Source: Cupriavidus cauae
GTDB lineage: Bacteria; Pseudomonadota; Gammaproteobacteria; Burkholderiales; Burkholderiaceae
DNA length: 64,000 bases
Assembly (NCBI RefSeq): GCF_008632125.1
Contig: NZ_VWRN01000045.1
Location: 327,116-391,115 of the forward strand
Reading direction: 5' to 3'
Part shown: positions 24,200 through 33,595 of the stretch, one piece after another
Numbering within the stretch: the stretch's first letter is position 1
How the letters are laid out: each line of letters opens with the position of its first letter
The notes under the pieces: generated by a model
The model's database searches: none
What the model saw: only the letters and a program-made list of their open reading frames with translations
Told to the model about the DNA's origin: nothing
Position numbers and translations under genes: made by a program

Positions 24200-25891
24200 T
24201 TGCGTTTCCTGCCCGTTTCCTCGAATGCGCTGCTGGTCGAGCTGGCCGACCTGGACCAGACGCTGGCCCTGCTGGCCTCGCTGCAGCGCGACCCGCTTCA
24301 CGGCGTGGCGGAGCTGGTGCCCGCCGCGCGCACGATTCTCGTGCACTACCGCCCGTGGGCGACCAGCGCAGGCGCGCTTGTCCGCGCCATCGCCGCGCGC
24401 GACCTGTCGCAGCGGGTCGAACGCAGCCATACGCTGATCGAGATTCCGGTTCGCTATGACGGCGAGGACCTGGCCGAGGTCGCCGAGCTGCTCGGCATCA
24501 CGCCCGACGAAGTCGTGCGCCGCCACACCGGCAGCGAATACACGGTGGCCTTCACCGGCTTCGCGCCCGGCTTTGCCTACCTCAGCGGCGGCCATCCGTC
24601 GCTGGACGTGCCGCGCCGCCGTACGCCGCGCACGCGCATTCCCGCCGGCGCGGTGGGTCTGGCCGGCACCTTCAGCGGCGTGTATCCGAAGGCAAGCCCC
24701 GGCGGCTGGCAGATCATCGGCACGACGCCAGTGGCGATGTGGGATCTCGGCCGCGAGCCTCCGGCGCTGCTGCAGCCCGGATTTCGCGTGCGCTTCGTCG
24801 ATATGGCGACGCTGGAAGATGCGGCGGACAGAGCGGCGGACACAGCGGCGGACACAGCGGCGGACACAGCGGCGTACATGGCGGCGTACATGGCGACGGC
24901 GCGCGTGGACGCGCCTGTGCCCGACGCCGGGACTGCGGCTGCGCTGCGCAAGGAGCAGGGCAGTGCGGCGTGCGCCGCGGCCCTGAAGGTCACGGGCACC
25001 GGATTGCAGACCGTATTCCAGGACCTGGGCCGCCACGGCCAGGCCGGGCAGGGCGTATCGGCCTCTGGCGCGCTTGACCAGGCGGCGCTGCGGATGGCGA
25101 ACCGCCTCGTCGGCAATCGCAGCGACAGCGCCGCGCTCGAAACCGTCGGCGGCGGCCTGCAACTGCAGAGCGACGGCGATACCGTGCTGGCCGTCACCGG
25201 CGCCGACGCACCGCTGACCGTGCGCACCACCGATGGCCGCCAATGGCGCGTGCCGACGCATCAGGCGGTGGCCCTGGCCGATGGCGACACGCTGAGCATC
25301 GGCCAGCCGTTCGCCGGCGCCCGCTGCTATGTGGCGGCACGTGGCGGCTTTGCCGTGGCGCCGGTACTGGGCAGCTGCGCGACCGACACGCTGGCCGGCA
25401 TCGGGCCCGCGCCGTTGTCGGTGGGCGACGTGCTTGGCGTCTTGCCTGCGCCGGCCGGTGCAGTGGTTGGCATGCCCGAGCAGCCCGCCACCGATCTGCC
25501 CACGATCGAGCAAGACGTCGTGCTCGACGTGGTGCTGGGCCCGCGCACCGACTGGTTCACTCCCGAGTCGGTCGCGCGGCTGGCCGCGCAACGCTGGCAG
25601 GTCACGCCGCAGTCCAACCGCGTGGGCCTGCGGCTGGCGGGCGAGGCGCCGCTGGAACGCGCCATCACCGGCGAGCTGCCCAGCGAAGGCACCGCGCTGG
25701 GGGCGCTGCAGGTGCCGCCCAGCGGCCAGCCGATCCTGTTCCTCGCCGACCATCCGCTGACCGGCGGCTATCCGGTGATCGGCGCCGTGGCGCCTCACCA
25801 TCTGGATCGCGCCGGCCAGATTCCGGTCGGGGCGTGGCTGCGATTCAATCCGATCGGCCCCTTCGAAGAACTGCAACCGTCCGCCGGCTGA
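24200..25891 (+). CDS. Fused PxpB-PxpC (AHS1-AHS2) subunit
   Basis: A 563-residue protein made of PxpB/KipI (AHS1, about 1-205: YTVAFTGFAPGFAYLSG, IPAGAVGLAGTFSGVYP) and PxpC/KipA (AHS2, about 245-555: VFQDLGRHGQAGQGVSASGALD, FLADHPLTGGYPVIG). The two are separate genes in E. coli; here they are joined by a linker of six four-residue units (AADT/AAYM). The start is TTG at 24200, with GGAG six bases upstream; no ATG is possible because the in-frame pxpA stop is 30 bases upstream. The same two domains form the carboxyltransferase part of urea carboxylase. Confidence 0.88.
   Translation: MRFLPVSSNALLVELADLDQTLALLASLQRDPLHGVAELVPAARTILVHYRPWATSAGALVRAIAARDLSQRVERSHTLIEIPVRYDGEDLAEVAELLGITPDEVVRRHTGSEYTVAFTGFAPGFAYLSGGHPSLDVPRRRTPRTRIPAGAVGLAGTFSGVYPKASPGGWQIIGTTPVAMWDLGREPPALLQPGFRVRFVDMATLEDAADRAADTAADTAADTAAYMAAYMATARVDAPVPDAGTAAALRKEQGSAACAAALKVTGTGLQTVFQDLGRHGQAGQGVSASGALDQAALRMANRLVGNRSDSAALETVGGGLQLQSDGDTVLAVTGADAPLTVRTTDGRQWRVPTHQAVALADGDTLSIGQPFAGARCYVAARGGFAVAPVLGSCATDTLAGIGPAPLSVGDVLGVLPAPAGAVVGMPEQPATDLPTIEQDVVLDVVLGPRTDWFTPESVARLAAQRWQVTPQSNRVGLRLAGEAPLERAITGELPSEGTALGALQVPPSGQPILFLADHPLTGGYPVIGAVAPHHLDRAGQIPVGAWLRFNPIGPFEELQPSAG
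24821..24892. repeat. 12-bp in-frame tandem repeat at the PxpB-PxpC junction
   Basis: Six 12-bp units (four GCGGCGGACACA-like, two GCGGCGTACATG) encode AADR, AADT x3 and AAYM x2. They lie exactly between the two enzyme domains. Confidence 0.95.
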
Positions 25892-25905
25892 GCGGGCGCT
25901 CTTTT

Positions 25906-25977
25906 ACCGAGACCCGCACCGAGATTCGTACCGAGACCCGTACCGAGATTCGCACCCAGACCCGCACCGAGATTCGC
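25906..25977. repeat. 12-bp tandem repeat, six copies, touching the next start codon
   Basis: ACCGAGACCCGC and ACCGAGATTCGT units alternate without gaps and end one base before the ATG of the biotin carboxylase gene, leaving no room for a conventional separate leader. Confidence 0.95.
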
Positions 25978-25978
25978 G

Positions 25979-27736
25979 ATGAAGAAAGTCCTGATTGCCA
26001 ACCGTGGCGAGATCGCCGTTCGCATCGTTCGCGCCTGCGCGGACTATGGCGTCGGCTCCGTGGCCGTCTATGCCAACGCCGATATCGACGCGATGCATGC
26101 GCGCCTGGCCGACGAGGCCTACGGCCTGGACGGCGACCGTCCCGCCGACACCTATCTGAACATCCCCAAGCTGCTCGACATCGCTCGCCGCAGCGGCGCC
26201 GATGCCGTGCATCCGGGCTACGGCTTCCTGTCGGAAAGCGAGGCCTTTGCGCAGGCGGTGATCGACGCGGGGCTGACGTGGATCGGCCCGTCGCCGGCGA
26301 CGATCGCGCGGCTCGGCGACAAGGTGGAAGCGCGCAAGATCGCGCTGCGGGTCGGGGCTCCGCTCGTGGCCGGCACGCCCGAGCCGGTCGCCGACGCCAG
26401 CGAGGTGCTGGCCTTCGCCGAACGGCACGGCCTGCCGATCATCATCAAGGCCGCATTCGGCGGCGGTGGCCGCGGCATGAAGATCGCTTGGCGCATGGAC
26501 GAGGTCGAGGAGCTCTATGCCTCGGCGGTGCGCGAGGCGGTCACCGCGTTTGGCCGCGGCGAATGTTTCGTCGAGCAGTTCCTCGACAGGCCGCGCCATA
26601 TCGAGGCGCAGGTCCTTGCCGACCGGCACGGCAACGTGGTCGTGCTCGGCACGCGCGACTGCTCGCTGCAACGCCGGAACCAGAAGCTGGTCGAAGAGGC
26701 CCCCGCGCCGTTCCTCAGCGAGGAACAGCGTGCGCGCATTCACGCCGCGGCCCGCGACATCTGCGCGGCGGCCGAATACACCAGCGCCGGCACGGTCGAA
26801 TTCCTGCTCAGCGCCAGCGGCGCGATCTCGTTCCTCGAGGTCAACACGCGGCTGCAGGTCGAGCACCCCGTGACCGAGCAGACCACCGGCGTCGATCTGG
26901 TCGTCGAGCAATTGCGCGTGGCCGATGGCCTGCCGCTGTCGATCACCGACACCCCGGCGCCGCTGGGACATGCGATCGAGTTTCGCATCAATGCCGAGGA
27001 CGTTGGCCGCGGTTTCCTGCCCACGCCCGGACCGGTGCAGCGCTTCGATGCGCCCTCAGGCCCGGGCGTGCGGGTCGATTCCGGCGTGCAGTCCGGTTCG
27101 GTCGTGCCCGGTACCTTCGACTCGCTGATGGCCAAGCTGATCGTCACCGGCGCGACGCGAGAACAGGCCTTGGCGCGCGCGCGTCGTGCGCTGCGCGAAT
27201 TCCGGATCGAGGGCGTGGCGTCGGTGCTGCCGTTCCATCGTGCCGTGATCGATCACGCGGATTTCGTCGGCACGGACGGTTTCAAGGTCCATACGCGCTG
27301 GATCGAATCGGATTTCGCCGAGCCGCTGGCCGCGGCCGCGCGTGCCGAGCCGCAGCCCGACGGCAGCCTGCTGCGCACGGCCATCGAGATCGACGGGCGC
27401 CGCATGGAGCTGGGCTTGCCGGCTCAGCTGCTTCGCGGATTGGCCAATGCGCCGGCCGGCGACGGCGCTATGGATGCCGCGCGGGGGGGCGCCATCAATG
27501 CCACCAATGCCACCAATGCCACCGACGCGGCCGAGCTGGCGTCGCCCATCGCCGGCACCGTGCAGGCATGGAAAGTCGCGATCGGCGACGAGGTCAAGGA
27601 AGGCGATCTGATCGCCGTGATGGAAGCGATGAAAATGGAGATGCAGGTCCACGCGCATCGTACGGGCCGGCTGACACGGCAAGCCCCGGCCGGTACGTTC
27701 CTGGCCGCCGGCGCACCACTGGCCAGCATCGAGTGA
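25979..27736 (+). CDS. Biotin carboxylase-BCCP fusion (acyl-CoA or urea-type carboxylase alpha subunit)
   Basis: A 585-residue biotin-dependent carboxylase subunit. The biotin carboxylase part (about 1-450) starts [15 protein letters not shown], has the ATP-grasp glycine loop [11 protein letters not shown] and the catalytic [14 protein letters not shown]. The biotinyl domain (about 515-585) has EAMKMEM with biotinylated Lys552. The linker includes the repeat NATNATNAT. No Shine-Dalgarno is evident; 12-bp repeats with GAG motifs abut the start. It directly follows pxpBC, whose domains equal the carboxyltransferase of urea carboxylase, so the two products may together form a split biotin-dependent enzyme rather than a general acetyl-CoA carboxylase. 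This is inference. Confidence 0.88.
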   Translation: MKKVLIANRGEIAVRIVRACADYGVGSVAVYANADIDAMHARLADEAYGLDGDRPADTYLNIPKLLDIARRSGADAVHPGYGFLSESEAFAQAVIDAGLTWIGPSPATIARLGDKVEARKIALRVGAPLVAGTPEPVADASEVLAFAERHGLPIIIKAAFGGGGRGMKIAWRMDEVEELYASAVREAVTAFGRGECFVEQFLDRPRHIEAQVLADRHGNVVVLGTRDCSLQRRNQKLVEEAPAPFLSEEQRARIHAAARDICAAAEYTSAGTVEFLLSASGAISFLEVNTRLQVEHPVTEQTTGVDLVVEQLRVADGLPLSITDTPAPLGHAIEFRINAEDVGRGFLPTPGPVQRFDAPSGPGVRVDSGVQSGSVVPGTFDSLMAKLIVTGATREQALARARRALREFRIEGVASVLPFHRAVIDHADFVGTDGFKVHTRWIESDFAEPLAAAARAEPQPDGSLLRTAIEIDGRRMELGLPAQLLRGLANAPAGDGAMDAARGGAINATNATNATDAAELASPIAGTVQAWKVAIGDEVKEGDLIAVMEAMKMEMQVHAHRTGRLTRQAPAGTFLAAGAPLASIE

Positions 27737-27810
27737 AACGCATCGGCACCGCGATGGCGAGAGCCGAAGACTGAAGGCGGTGCCTCAATGCCGTCGATGC
27801 ATCGATGCCT

Positions 27811-27842
27811 CAATGCCTCAATGCCTCAATGCCTCAATGCCT
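27811..27842. repeat. 8-bp tandem repeat CAATGCCT, four copies
   Basis: Four perfect units preceded by degenerate ones from 27784. The tract overlaps the stop codon of the small lipoprotein on the other strand. Confidence 0.95.
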
Positions 27843-28154
27843 TGGCGGATTGCGATCCTGTCCCGGCGGCGTTTCCGTCGGCCGCACCGTCTGCTGGCCC
27901 ACCGGAGCCTGGCTGACTGGCGATACCAGTTGCGAGGGATCGACGGCGGGGTTGGCGCCAATGCCTGCGGTCCCGCCGTCGGTGCTGCCGGTCGCGGCCG
28001 GGGCCTGATTCAGGCCCACCGACGAATCGCCGGAATCGCTGCCGCCGCATGCGGCAAGACCGAACGACAGACCGATGGCGAGCGCCGCGATACTGCCTTT
28101 CGGCACCAGGGCACGACATACCGTGCGGATTCTGCGCCTGCGATGCAGAGCCAT
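27834..28154 (-). CDS. Small lipoprotein of unknown function
   Basis: A 106-residue protein. The start MALHRRRRIR has a strong AGGAGGTAG site just upstream. Residues about 20-42 form a lipoprotein signal peptide with lipobox LAAC, so the mature protein begins at the Cys and continues as a short Ser/Gly/Pro-rich, probably disordered chain. It matches no family I recognise. It is divergent from the GH3 glycosidase across a 390-bp gap. Its 3' end runs into an 8-bp tandem repeat, which may have altered the C-terminus. Confidence 0.7.
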   Translation of the reverse strand: MALHRRRRIRTVCRALVPKGSIAALAIGLSFGLAACGGSDSGDSSVGLNQAPAATGSTDGGTAGIGANPAVDPSQLVSPVSQAPVGQQTVRPTETPPGQDRNPPRH

Positions 28155-28276
28155 CTCTACCTCCTGCGATATGGCATCGAGGATGCTTCCGAGCAGCGTT
28201 CGCACGCTGCTCGCATCATGTTCGCACTGCGTGCGCCGCGGTGTCGGCTTGCGGCTCGATAAGGCGAATCAAACTT

Positions 28277-28324
28277 GCGTACGTCCCTGCGTACGCGTTG
28301 GCGTACGAATTGGCGTACGTGTTT
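28277..28324. repeat. 12-bp tandem repeat with palindromic CGTACG core
   Basis: Four units GCGTACGnnnnn start at exactly 12-bp steps (28277, 28289, 28301, 28313). Each contains the palindrome CGTACG. It lies in the divergent gap between the lipoprotein and the GH3 gene, so it could be a regulator array, but no regulator gene is nearby. Confidence 0.85.
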
Positions 28325-28430
28325 GCGGACTGCACGCTTCGTTGCCTGATAGATCAACGCGAAGAAGGACGGCATCGACGCGCGCCAATCCAGTCTTGCA
28401 ACAAAGCCCGCGCGGTAAAAGTTCAATTCT

Positions 28431-28445
28431 GTAACGGAACGTTAC
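28431..28445. promoter_or_regulatory. Inverted repeat upstream of the GH3 gene
   Basis: GTAACG-GAA-CGTTAC, perfect 6-bp arms, in an AT-richer stretch about 95 bp before the GH3 start. Probable operator or promoter element; the binding protein is unknown. Confidence 0.5.
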
Positions 28446-28541
28446 GCATCTTCTCTTTCGCGCAGCGCGCACTACCGTCTCCCTAAGCGCCGTTTCTCGG
28501 CGCCCTTCAATGCCGCGGCATCGCTGCGCAAGGGAGGCATC

Positions 28542-31181
28542 ATGCGTGCTCGTTTCCTCATGACCGCGCTGATCGGCGCGGGCGTCCTCGCTGCGCATTC
28601 GGTCCCCGCGCAAGCGCCTTCCACCGACGCGCAGATCAATGCGATCGTGCAATCGATCCTTGCGCAGATGACGCTGGCCGAGAAGCTCGAATACGTCAGC
28701 GGCACGGGCGCATGGGACATCAAACCGTTGCCGCGTCTCGGGCTGCCGCAAATCAAGGCAAGCGATGCAGGATTGGGCGTGCGGCTCAGCAATCCTGTAG
28801 GCGTTGCCTATCCCGCGGGCCCGGCATTGGCATCGACCTTCAATGCCGATCGCGCCAAGCAGATGGGCGTGGGCCTAGGCCTCGAAACGCGTCTGAGCGG
28901 CTTCCAGCAAATCGCCGGCCCCGGGCTGAACATGTATCGCACGCCGTTCTCGGGGCGCGCCTTCGAGTATCTGGCGGGTGAGGATCCCTTCCTTGGCGCC
29001 GTGCTCGGTGCCGCGCAGATCAATGGCATCCAGTCGCAGAACGTCTGGGCCGACGCCAAGCATTACATCGCGAACGAGCAGGAGGTCAATCGCTTCAACC
29101 TGATGGAAACGGTCAGCGAGCGGGCACTGCGCGAGATTTACATGGTGCCGTTCGAGTCGGCGGTAAAGAACGCCAACGTTGCCGTCGTGATGTGTGGATT
29201 CCAGGGCCTCAATGGTGCAAATCCGGTTTGCGAAAGCCATGCGGCGATTCAACAGACGCTGAAGAACGAGTGGGGCTTCAAGGGCTTCGTGGAATCGGAC
29301 TATGCCGCGCTCAAGCACACGCTGCCCGCGGCAGTGGCCGGCGTCGATATCGAGCGGCCGTCCGCCAACATCTTCTCGCCGGGCGCGCTCGGCGCGCTGC
29401 TGGCGAACGAACAGCTGAGCCAGGCGACGCTGGACGACAAGGTGCGCCGCATTCTCGGCCGTCTGGTCGCCTATGGCTTCATTGGCGGCGTGCCGGCGGC
29501 AACCGGCGAATCGCATCCGCCGTTTGCCGAACGGGCGGCGCTGGACGTGGCGCGCGAAGGCATCGTGTTGCTGAAGAACGAGGGGCAGCTGCTGCCGCTG
29601 CGCCGCGAGACGTCACGCAATATCGCGGTGGTGGGCAAGCTCGCCACCGGCGCGCCGCCGACCGGTTTCGGGAGTGCCCATATTGCGGCGGCGCGGTATA
29701 TCAGCGAAATCGACGGCCTGCGGCAGATCGCCGGCACGGGCGCCAATATCGTGCTGCTCGATGCCGTCACGCTCGATCCCGCGCGCTCGGCATGGACCAC
29801 GCCCAGCGGCGCATCCGGCGTGCAGGCACAGTACTACGCCAACCCGACTTGGAGCGGCGCGCCGGTCCTTACCCGCGTCGAACCGATGATCAATCTGGAC
29901 ACCTCCGGCGGGGCGCCGCAGAGCGGCGATTACCGCGGTCCGGTCTATGGCGGTGGCGGCACGGCGCAGCCGGCGTCGGTGCGCTGGACCGCCACCATCC
30001 GGCCCACTGTCAGCGGTGCGCACGTATTCAAGGCGCGTGCGAACGGGGCCGTCCGCCTCTACATCAATGGGCAATTGGTGATGGACAACGGCGACGGCAA
30101 TCCGCTGCCCGGCAATGTCATCCCGCCGACCATTCCCGTCAATGCGCGGGTGATGCTGCAGGCGGGCCAGACCTACAACGTGCAATTCGACTACTCGGCA
30201 AGGCCCGGATATATCGCCGTGTTCGGTGGTTTCCTGGGCGCGCAGCTCAGCTGGGCGTCGCTGCAGGCGCCGCCGAACCTGTCCGGCTTCGATGCCGTCG
30301 TGGTCGCGGCCGGCCACAGCGCCGAATACGAGGGCGAGGGCTTCGATCATCCGTTCACATTGCCGGAGTTCCAGGACGAGCTGATCGCCAATCTGTCACG
30401 CGCCAATCCCCGCACGATCGCGGTGCTGCACGGTGGCACCGGCTTCGACATGCAAGGCTGGATCGATGGGGTCGGCGCGGCGCTGCACGCCTGGTATCCG
30501 GGACAGAACGGCGGCCAAGCCCTGGCCGAGATCCTGTTCGGCGATGTCAATCCCTCCGGCAAGCTGCCGATCACGATCGAGCGGTCGATCACGGACAACC
30601 CAACCTACGCGAATTATCCGCAGGCATCGAACGACCTGAACTTCAGCGCGATGACCTACACCGAGGACATCTTCGTCGGCTATCGCGGCTTCGAGCGCAG
30701 CGGTAGAAGGCCGTTGTTCCCGTTCGGCTTCGGGCTGTCCTATACCCGCTTCAACTACGGCGCGTTGAGCGTGTCGCCCGGCATTGCCGCCGGCAGCGGG
30801 CGCGTCGCGGTGTCGTTCGATATCACCAATTCCGGCGAGGTCGCTGGCGCGGAGGCGGCGCAGGTCTACGTCGCGCAATCCGGCTCTGCCGTACCGCGCC
30901 CCGTCAAGGAGCTGAAGGGCTTTGCCAAGGTCTTCCTGCAGCCGGGCGAGACGCAGCGCGTGACGGTCTACCTGGACCAGCGCTCGCTGGCGTACTACGA
31001 TGCCGCGCGCAATGCGTGGGTGACGGAGCCCGGTGCGTTCGACATCCTGGTCGGTGCATCGTCGCAGGACATCCGCCTGCGCGGGCAGCTGTTCAATCTG
31101 TTCCGATCGGTCACCAATACGCGGGTCAGCAATCCGCTGCCCGCGCCGGAACTGGTTCGATTGGGGCCGGTGCATCCATAG
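28542..31181 (+). CDS. Secreted GH3 beta-glycosidase with PA14 insert
   Basis: An 879-residue glycoside hydrolase family 3 enzyme with a signal peptide (ends near VPAQA) and a good GGGAGG site. The N-terminal barrel has KHYIANEQE and the catalytic nucleophile Asp253 in GFVESDYAALKH. The second alpha/beta domain is interrupted at about 425-575 by a PA14 domain (VQAQYYANPTWSG, ATIRPTVSGAHVFKARANGAVRLYINGQ). A C-terminal fibronectin-III-like domain follows (VSFDITNSGEVAGAEAAQVYV). This arrangement is typical of beta-glucosidase-type enzymes that use the PA14 for substrate choice. The sugar is not known. Confidence 0.92.
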   Translation: MRARFLMTALIGAGVLAAHSVPAQAPSTDAQINAIVQSILAQMTLAEKLEYVSGTGAWDIKPLPRLGLPQIKASDAGLGVRLSNPVGVAYPAGPALASTFNADRAKQMGVGLGLETRLSGFQQIAGPGLNMYRTPFSGRAFEYLAGEDPFLGAVLGAAQINGIQSQNVWADAKHYIANEQEVNRFNLMETVSERALREIYMVPFESAVKNANVAVVMCGFQGLNGANPVCESHAAIQQTLKNEWGFKGFVESDYAALKHTLPAAVAGVDIERPSANIFSPGALGALLANEQLSQATLDDKVRRILGRLVAYGFIGGVPAATGESHPPFAERAALDVAREGIVLLKNEGQLLPLRRETSRNIAVVGKLATGAPPTGFGSAHIAAARYISEIDGLRQIAGTGANIVLLDAVTLDPARSAWTTPSGASGVQAQYYANPTWSGAPVLTRVEPMINLDTSGGAPQSGDYRGPVYGGGGTAQPASVRWTATIRPTVSGAHVFKARANGAVRLYINGQLVMDNGDGNPLPGNVIPPTIPVNARVMLQAGQTYNVQFDYSARPGYIAVFGGFLGAQLSWASLQAPPNLSGFDAVVVAAGHSAEYEGEGFDHPFTLPEFQDELIANLSRANPRTIAVLHGGTGFDMQGWIDGVGAALHAWYPGQNGGQALAEILFGDVNPSGKLPITIERSITDNPTYANYPQASNDLNFSAMTYTEDIFVGYRGFERSGRRPLFPFGFGLSYTRFNYGALSVSPGIAAGSGRVAVSFDITNSGEVAGAEAAQVYVAQSGSAVPRPVKELKGFAKVFLQPGETQRVTVYLDQRSLAYYDAARNAWVTEPGAFDILVGASSQDIRLRGQLFNLFRSVTNTRVSNPLPAPELVRLGPVHP

Positions 31182-31216
31182 CCCGATGCTGGTCATGGCG
31201 CCATGCCGTCATGCCG

Positions 31217-32173
31217 TCATGCCGCCATGGCGCCGGGCCCCTGCCGATCGGCCTCCGCATGGAAATGCGGCAGCACGTAGGCCGCGATTTCCTCCATCGC
31301 GTCGCTGACCGGCCGTTGGCTGCGGCGGAAATGCAGGCCGACATGGCGCACGCCGGCCTCGCGCATCGCGTGCAGTTCCTCGATCAGGCCGTGGCGCCCG
31401 ACCGCGCCGCCGAAGCGGTGCCGTTGCATGGGCGCATCCGGGTCCGCCAGCAGGTCCAGATGGATGAAGCTGATGTAGGGCTTGTCGCCGGCGACCTCGC
31501 GCCATAGCGCGCTGCGGCGGACATGGTCCTGCGGGGTTCCGGGATAGGCCAGCCAGCCGTCCATATGCTGCCCGACCCAGCTCGGCGTCTGCTGCGCCAG
31601 CCCGGCCACCAGCAGGGGCAGCGGACCCGTGGGGCGCGGCAACAGCGCGATCCCGCTCGGCAGGTCGGCGCCGCCGTTGCGCAGCAGCGCCACCTGCTCG
31701 CGGAAATTCTGTCCGCGGTTGTCGAAGTCACGGCCGAAGATCGGGTATTCCACCGGCCGGTCGCCGCTGGCCACGCCGAGCAGCAGCCGGCCGTTGCTGA
31801 GCTGGTCGATGGTCGTGGCGGACTTCAGCGTCAGATAGGGATCGCGCAGCGGCAGCACGATGGCCGCCGTGCCGAGCAGGATGCGCTCGGTGATGCCGGC
31901 CAGATAGCCGAGGTAGGAAAAGGCCTCGAAGACCTGTGCGGCGTCGCCGAATTGCGGATCGTACAAAGGCACGTCGCGTACCCACAGCGCGCGAAAGCCC
32001 GCGCGGTCCGCCAGTTGCGCCAGCGCGCGATGCGCCGACAGATCGGGCTCGCCCGGCAGGCGCCCGTCGCGCTGGCGCGCGGCCTGGCCCGCGGGCGACC
32101 AGTCGTTGTCGAGCGGCAGCTCCACGCCGATGCTGAAGCCGCCCGAAGTCAATGTTTCCAATGCCGATGACAT
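31217..32173 (-). CDS. Luciferase-like flavin-dependent oxidoreductase
   Basis: A 318-residue bacterial-luciferase-fold (LLM) protein. MSSALETL is the start because GGAG lies eight bases upstream; the frame is open 48 codons further into the neighbouring gene's end. Family features include ADRAGFRALWVRDVPLYDP, TERILLGTAAIVLPLRDP, TTIDQLSNGRLLLGVASGDRP and FGRDF. The subgroup is the TIGR03571-like set of F420/FMN-type oxidoreductases that take reduced flavin and often oxidise sulfur or aromatic compounds. It lies just downstream of an Old Yellow Enzyme gene in the same direction, so the two flavoproteins are likely co-expressed. Confidence 0.85.
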   Translation of the reverse strand: MSSALETLTSGGFSIGVELPLDNDWSPAGQAARQRDGRLPGEPDLSAHRALAQLADRAGFRALWVRDVPLYDPQFGDAAQVFEAFSYLGYLAGITERILLGTAAIVLPLRDPYLTLKSATTIDQLSNGRLLLGVASGDRPVEYPIFGRDFDNRGQNFREQVALLRNGGADLPSGIALLPRPTGPLPLLVAGLAQQTPSWVGQHMDGWLAYPGTPQDHVRRSALWREVAGDKPYISFIHLDLLADPDAPMQRHRFGGAVGRHGLIEELHAMREAGVRHVGLHFRRSQRPVSDAMEEIAAYVLPHFHAEADRQGPGAMAA

Positions 32174-32234
32174 GACAGATTCTCCAGGCAGGCGCGCGGG
32201 CCTGCCTCTGCTGCTGAGCCGATGACGGGCCGCG

Positions 32235-33359
32235 TCAGGCGGCAGCACTAGCCGCGGTTGCCGCGTACTCGGGGTAGTCGGTATAGCCCGCGGCGCCGCC
32301 GCCGAAATAGTTGGCACGATTGCCCGGATTCAGCGGCAGGTCGTGACGCAGCCGGTAGGGCAGGTCAGGATTGCCGATAAAGCTGCGGCCAAACCCGATC
32401 AGGTCGGCCCAGCCCTTCGCCAGCGCTTCCTCGGCGCGCGCCTTGTTGTAGTTGCCCGAATAGATCAGCGTGCCGGGATAGACCTCGCGCAGCGCCTCCT
32501 TGAAGGCGGGCGGCATCACCGGCGCGTCTTCCCAGTCGGCCTCGGCGATGTGGATATAGGCGACGCCGATCTTGCCGAGCGCGTGCGCGGCGGCGAGATA
32601 GGTGGCTTCAGGCGTGTCGTCGACCGCGCCCTGCAGCGTGGTCAGCGGGGCCAGGCGCACGCCGATGCGATCCTTGCCGACCACGTCGGTCACGGCCTGC
32701 GCCACCTCCTTCAGAAAGCGCAGGCGATTGTGCAGCGATCCGCCGTATTCGTCGGTGCGCGCGTTGGCCTGCGAATCGATGAACTGGTTGATCAGGTAGC
32801 CGTTGGCCCCATGCAGCTCGACGCCGTCGAAGCCCGCGTCGAGCGCGTTGCGTGCGGCCTGCGCGTAGTCGGCGACGATGCCGTGGATCTCCGGAATCGT
32901 CAGCGCGCGCGGCGCCGAGTGCTGGACCATCTCGCCGGCGCCGCCGGCCGGACCCTTGCCTTCCACATCGATAAAGACCTTGACCCCTTCGGCCACCAGC
33001 GCGGACGACGACACCGGGGCCGCATTGCCCGGCTGCAGCGAGGTGTGGGATACACGGCCGACGTGCCAGAGCTGGGCAAACATGATGCCGCCGGCGCCGT
33101 GCACCGCGTCGGTGACCTTGCGCCAGCCGGCAACCTGCTCCCGCGTGTAGATCCCCGGCGTCCATGCGTAGCCCTGGCCCTGCTGGCTGATCTGCGTGCC
33201 TTCGGAAATGATCAGGCCGGCCGAAGCGCGCTGCCGGTAGTACTCGGCCATCAGGTCGGTCGCCACGCCGCCATCGCCCGCGCGCGAGCGGGTCATCGGC
33301 GGCATCACGATGCGGTTCTCGGTGGTCAGGTTGCCAAGGCGATAGGGCGTAAACAGCAT
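32235..33359 (-). CDS. Old Yellow Enzyme family alkene/nitro reductase (NemA-like)
   Basis: A 374-residue FMN-dependent reductase. The start MLFTPYRLG is preceded by AGAGGAA. Diagnostic segments are RIVMPPMTRSRA, QLWHVGRVSH, FDGVELHGANGYLINQFID followed by RTDEYGGSLHNRLRFL, and GFGRSFIGNPDLP. Such enzymes reduce activated alkenes, N-ethylmaleimide or nitro esters with NADPH. Normal length. It precedes the luciferase-like gene in one transcription unit and its regulator is not adjacent. Confidence 0.93.
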   Translation of the reverse strand: MLFTPYRLGNLTTENRIVMPPMTRSRAGDGGVATDLMAEYYRQRASAGLIISEGTQISQQGQGYAWTPGIYTREQVAGWRKVTDAVHGAGGIMFAQLWHVGRVSHTSLQPGNAAPVSSSALVAEGVKVFIDVEGKGPAGGAGEMVQHSAPRALTIPEIHGIVADYAQAARNALDAGFDGVELHGANGYLINQFIDSQANARTDEYGGSLHNRLRFLKEVAQAVTDVVGKDRIGVRLAPLTTLQGAVDDTPEATYLAAAHALGKIGVAYIHIAEADWEDAPVMPPAFKEALREVYPGTLIYSGNYNKARAEEALAKGWADLIGFGRSFIGNPDLPYRLRHDLPLNPGNRANYFGGGAAGYTDYPEYAATAASAAA

Positions 33360-33595
33360 GGGTTCCTCTCGGTTTCGGTTGCGGACCGGCGTGGCGGCGG
33401 GCCATGCCGATGTGCGATGCAGCCATTGTGGGGAACGCATGCGTGTGGAAACACCCGGTCACGGGCAAATGATTCTTGCGCGAGGGTCAAGGGTCATGCC
33501 TGGCCTGGCGATACAGGGGCGGTATCCTTCGTCCGGGCCGTCGATCCAGGACGGTTCACGCCTGAGGGCACCGAACAAAAAACGATGAGGGCTTG

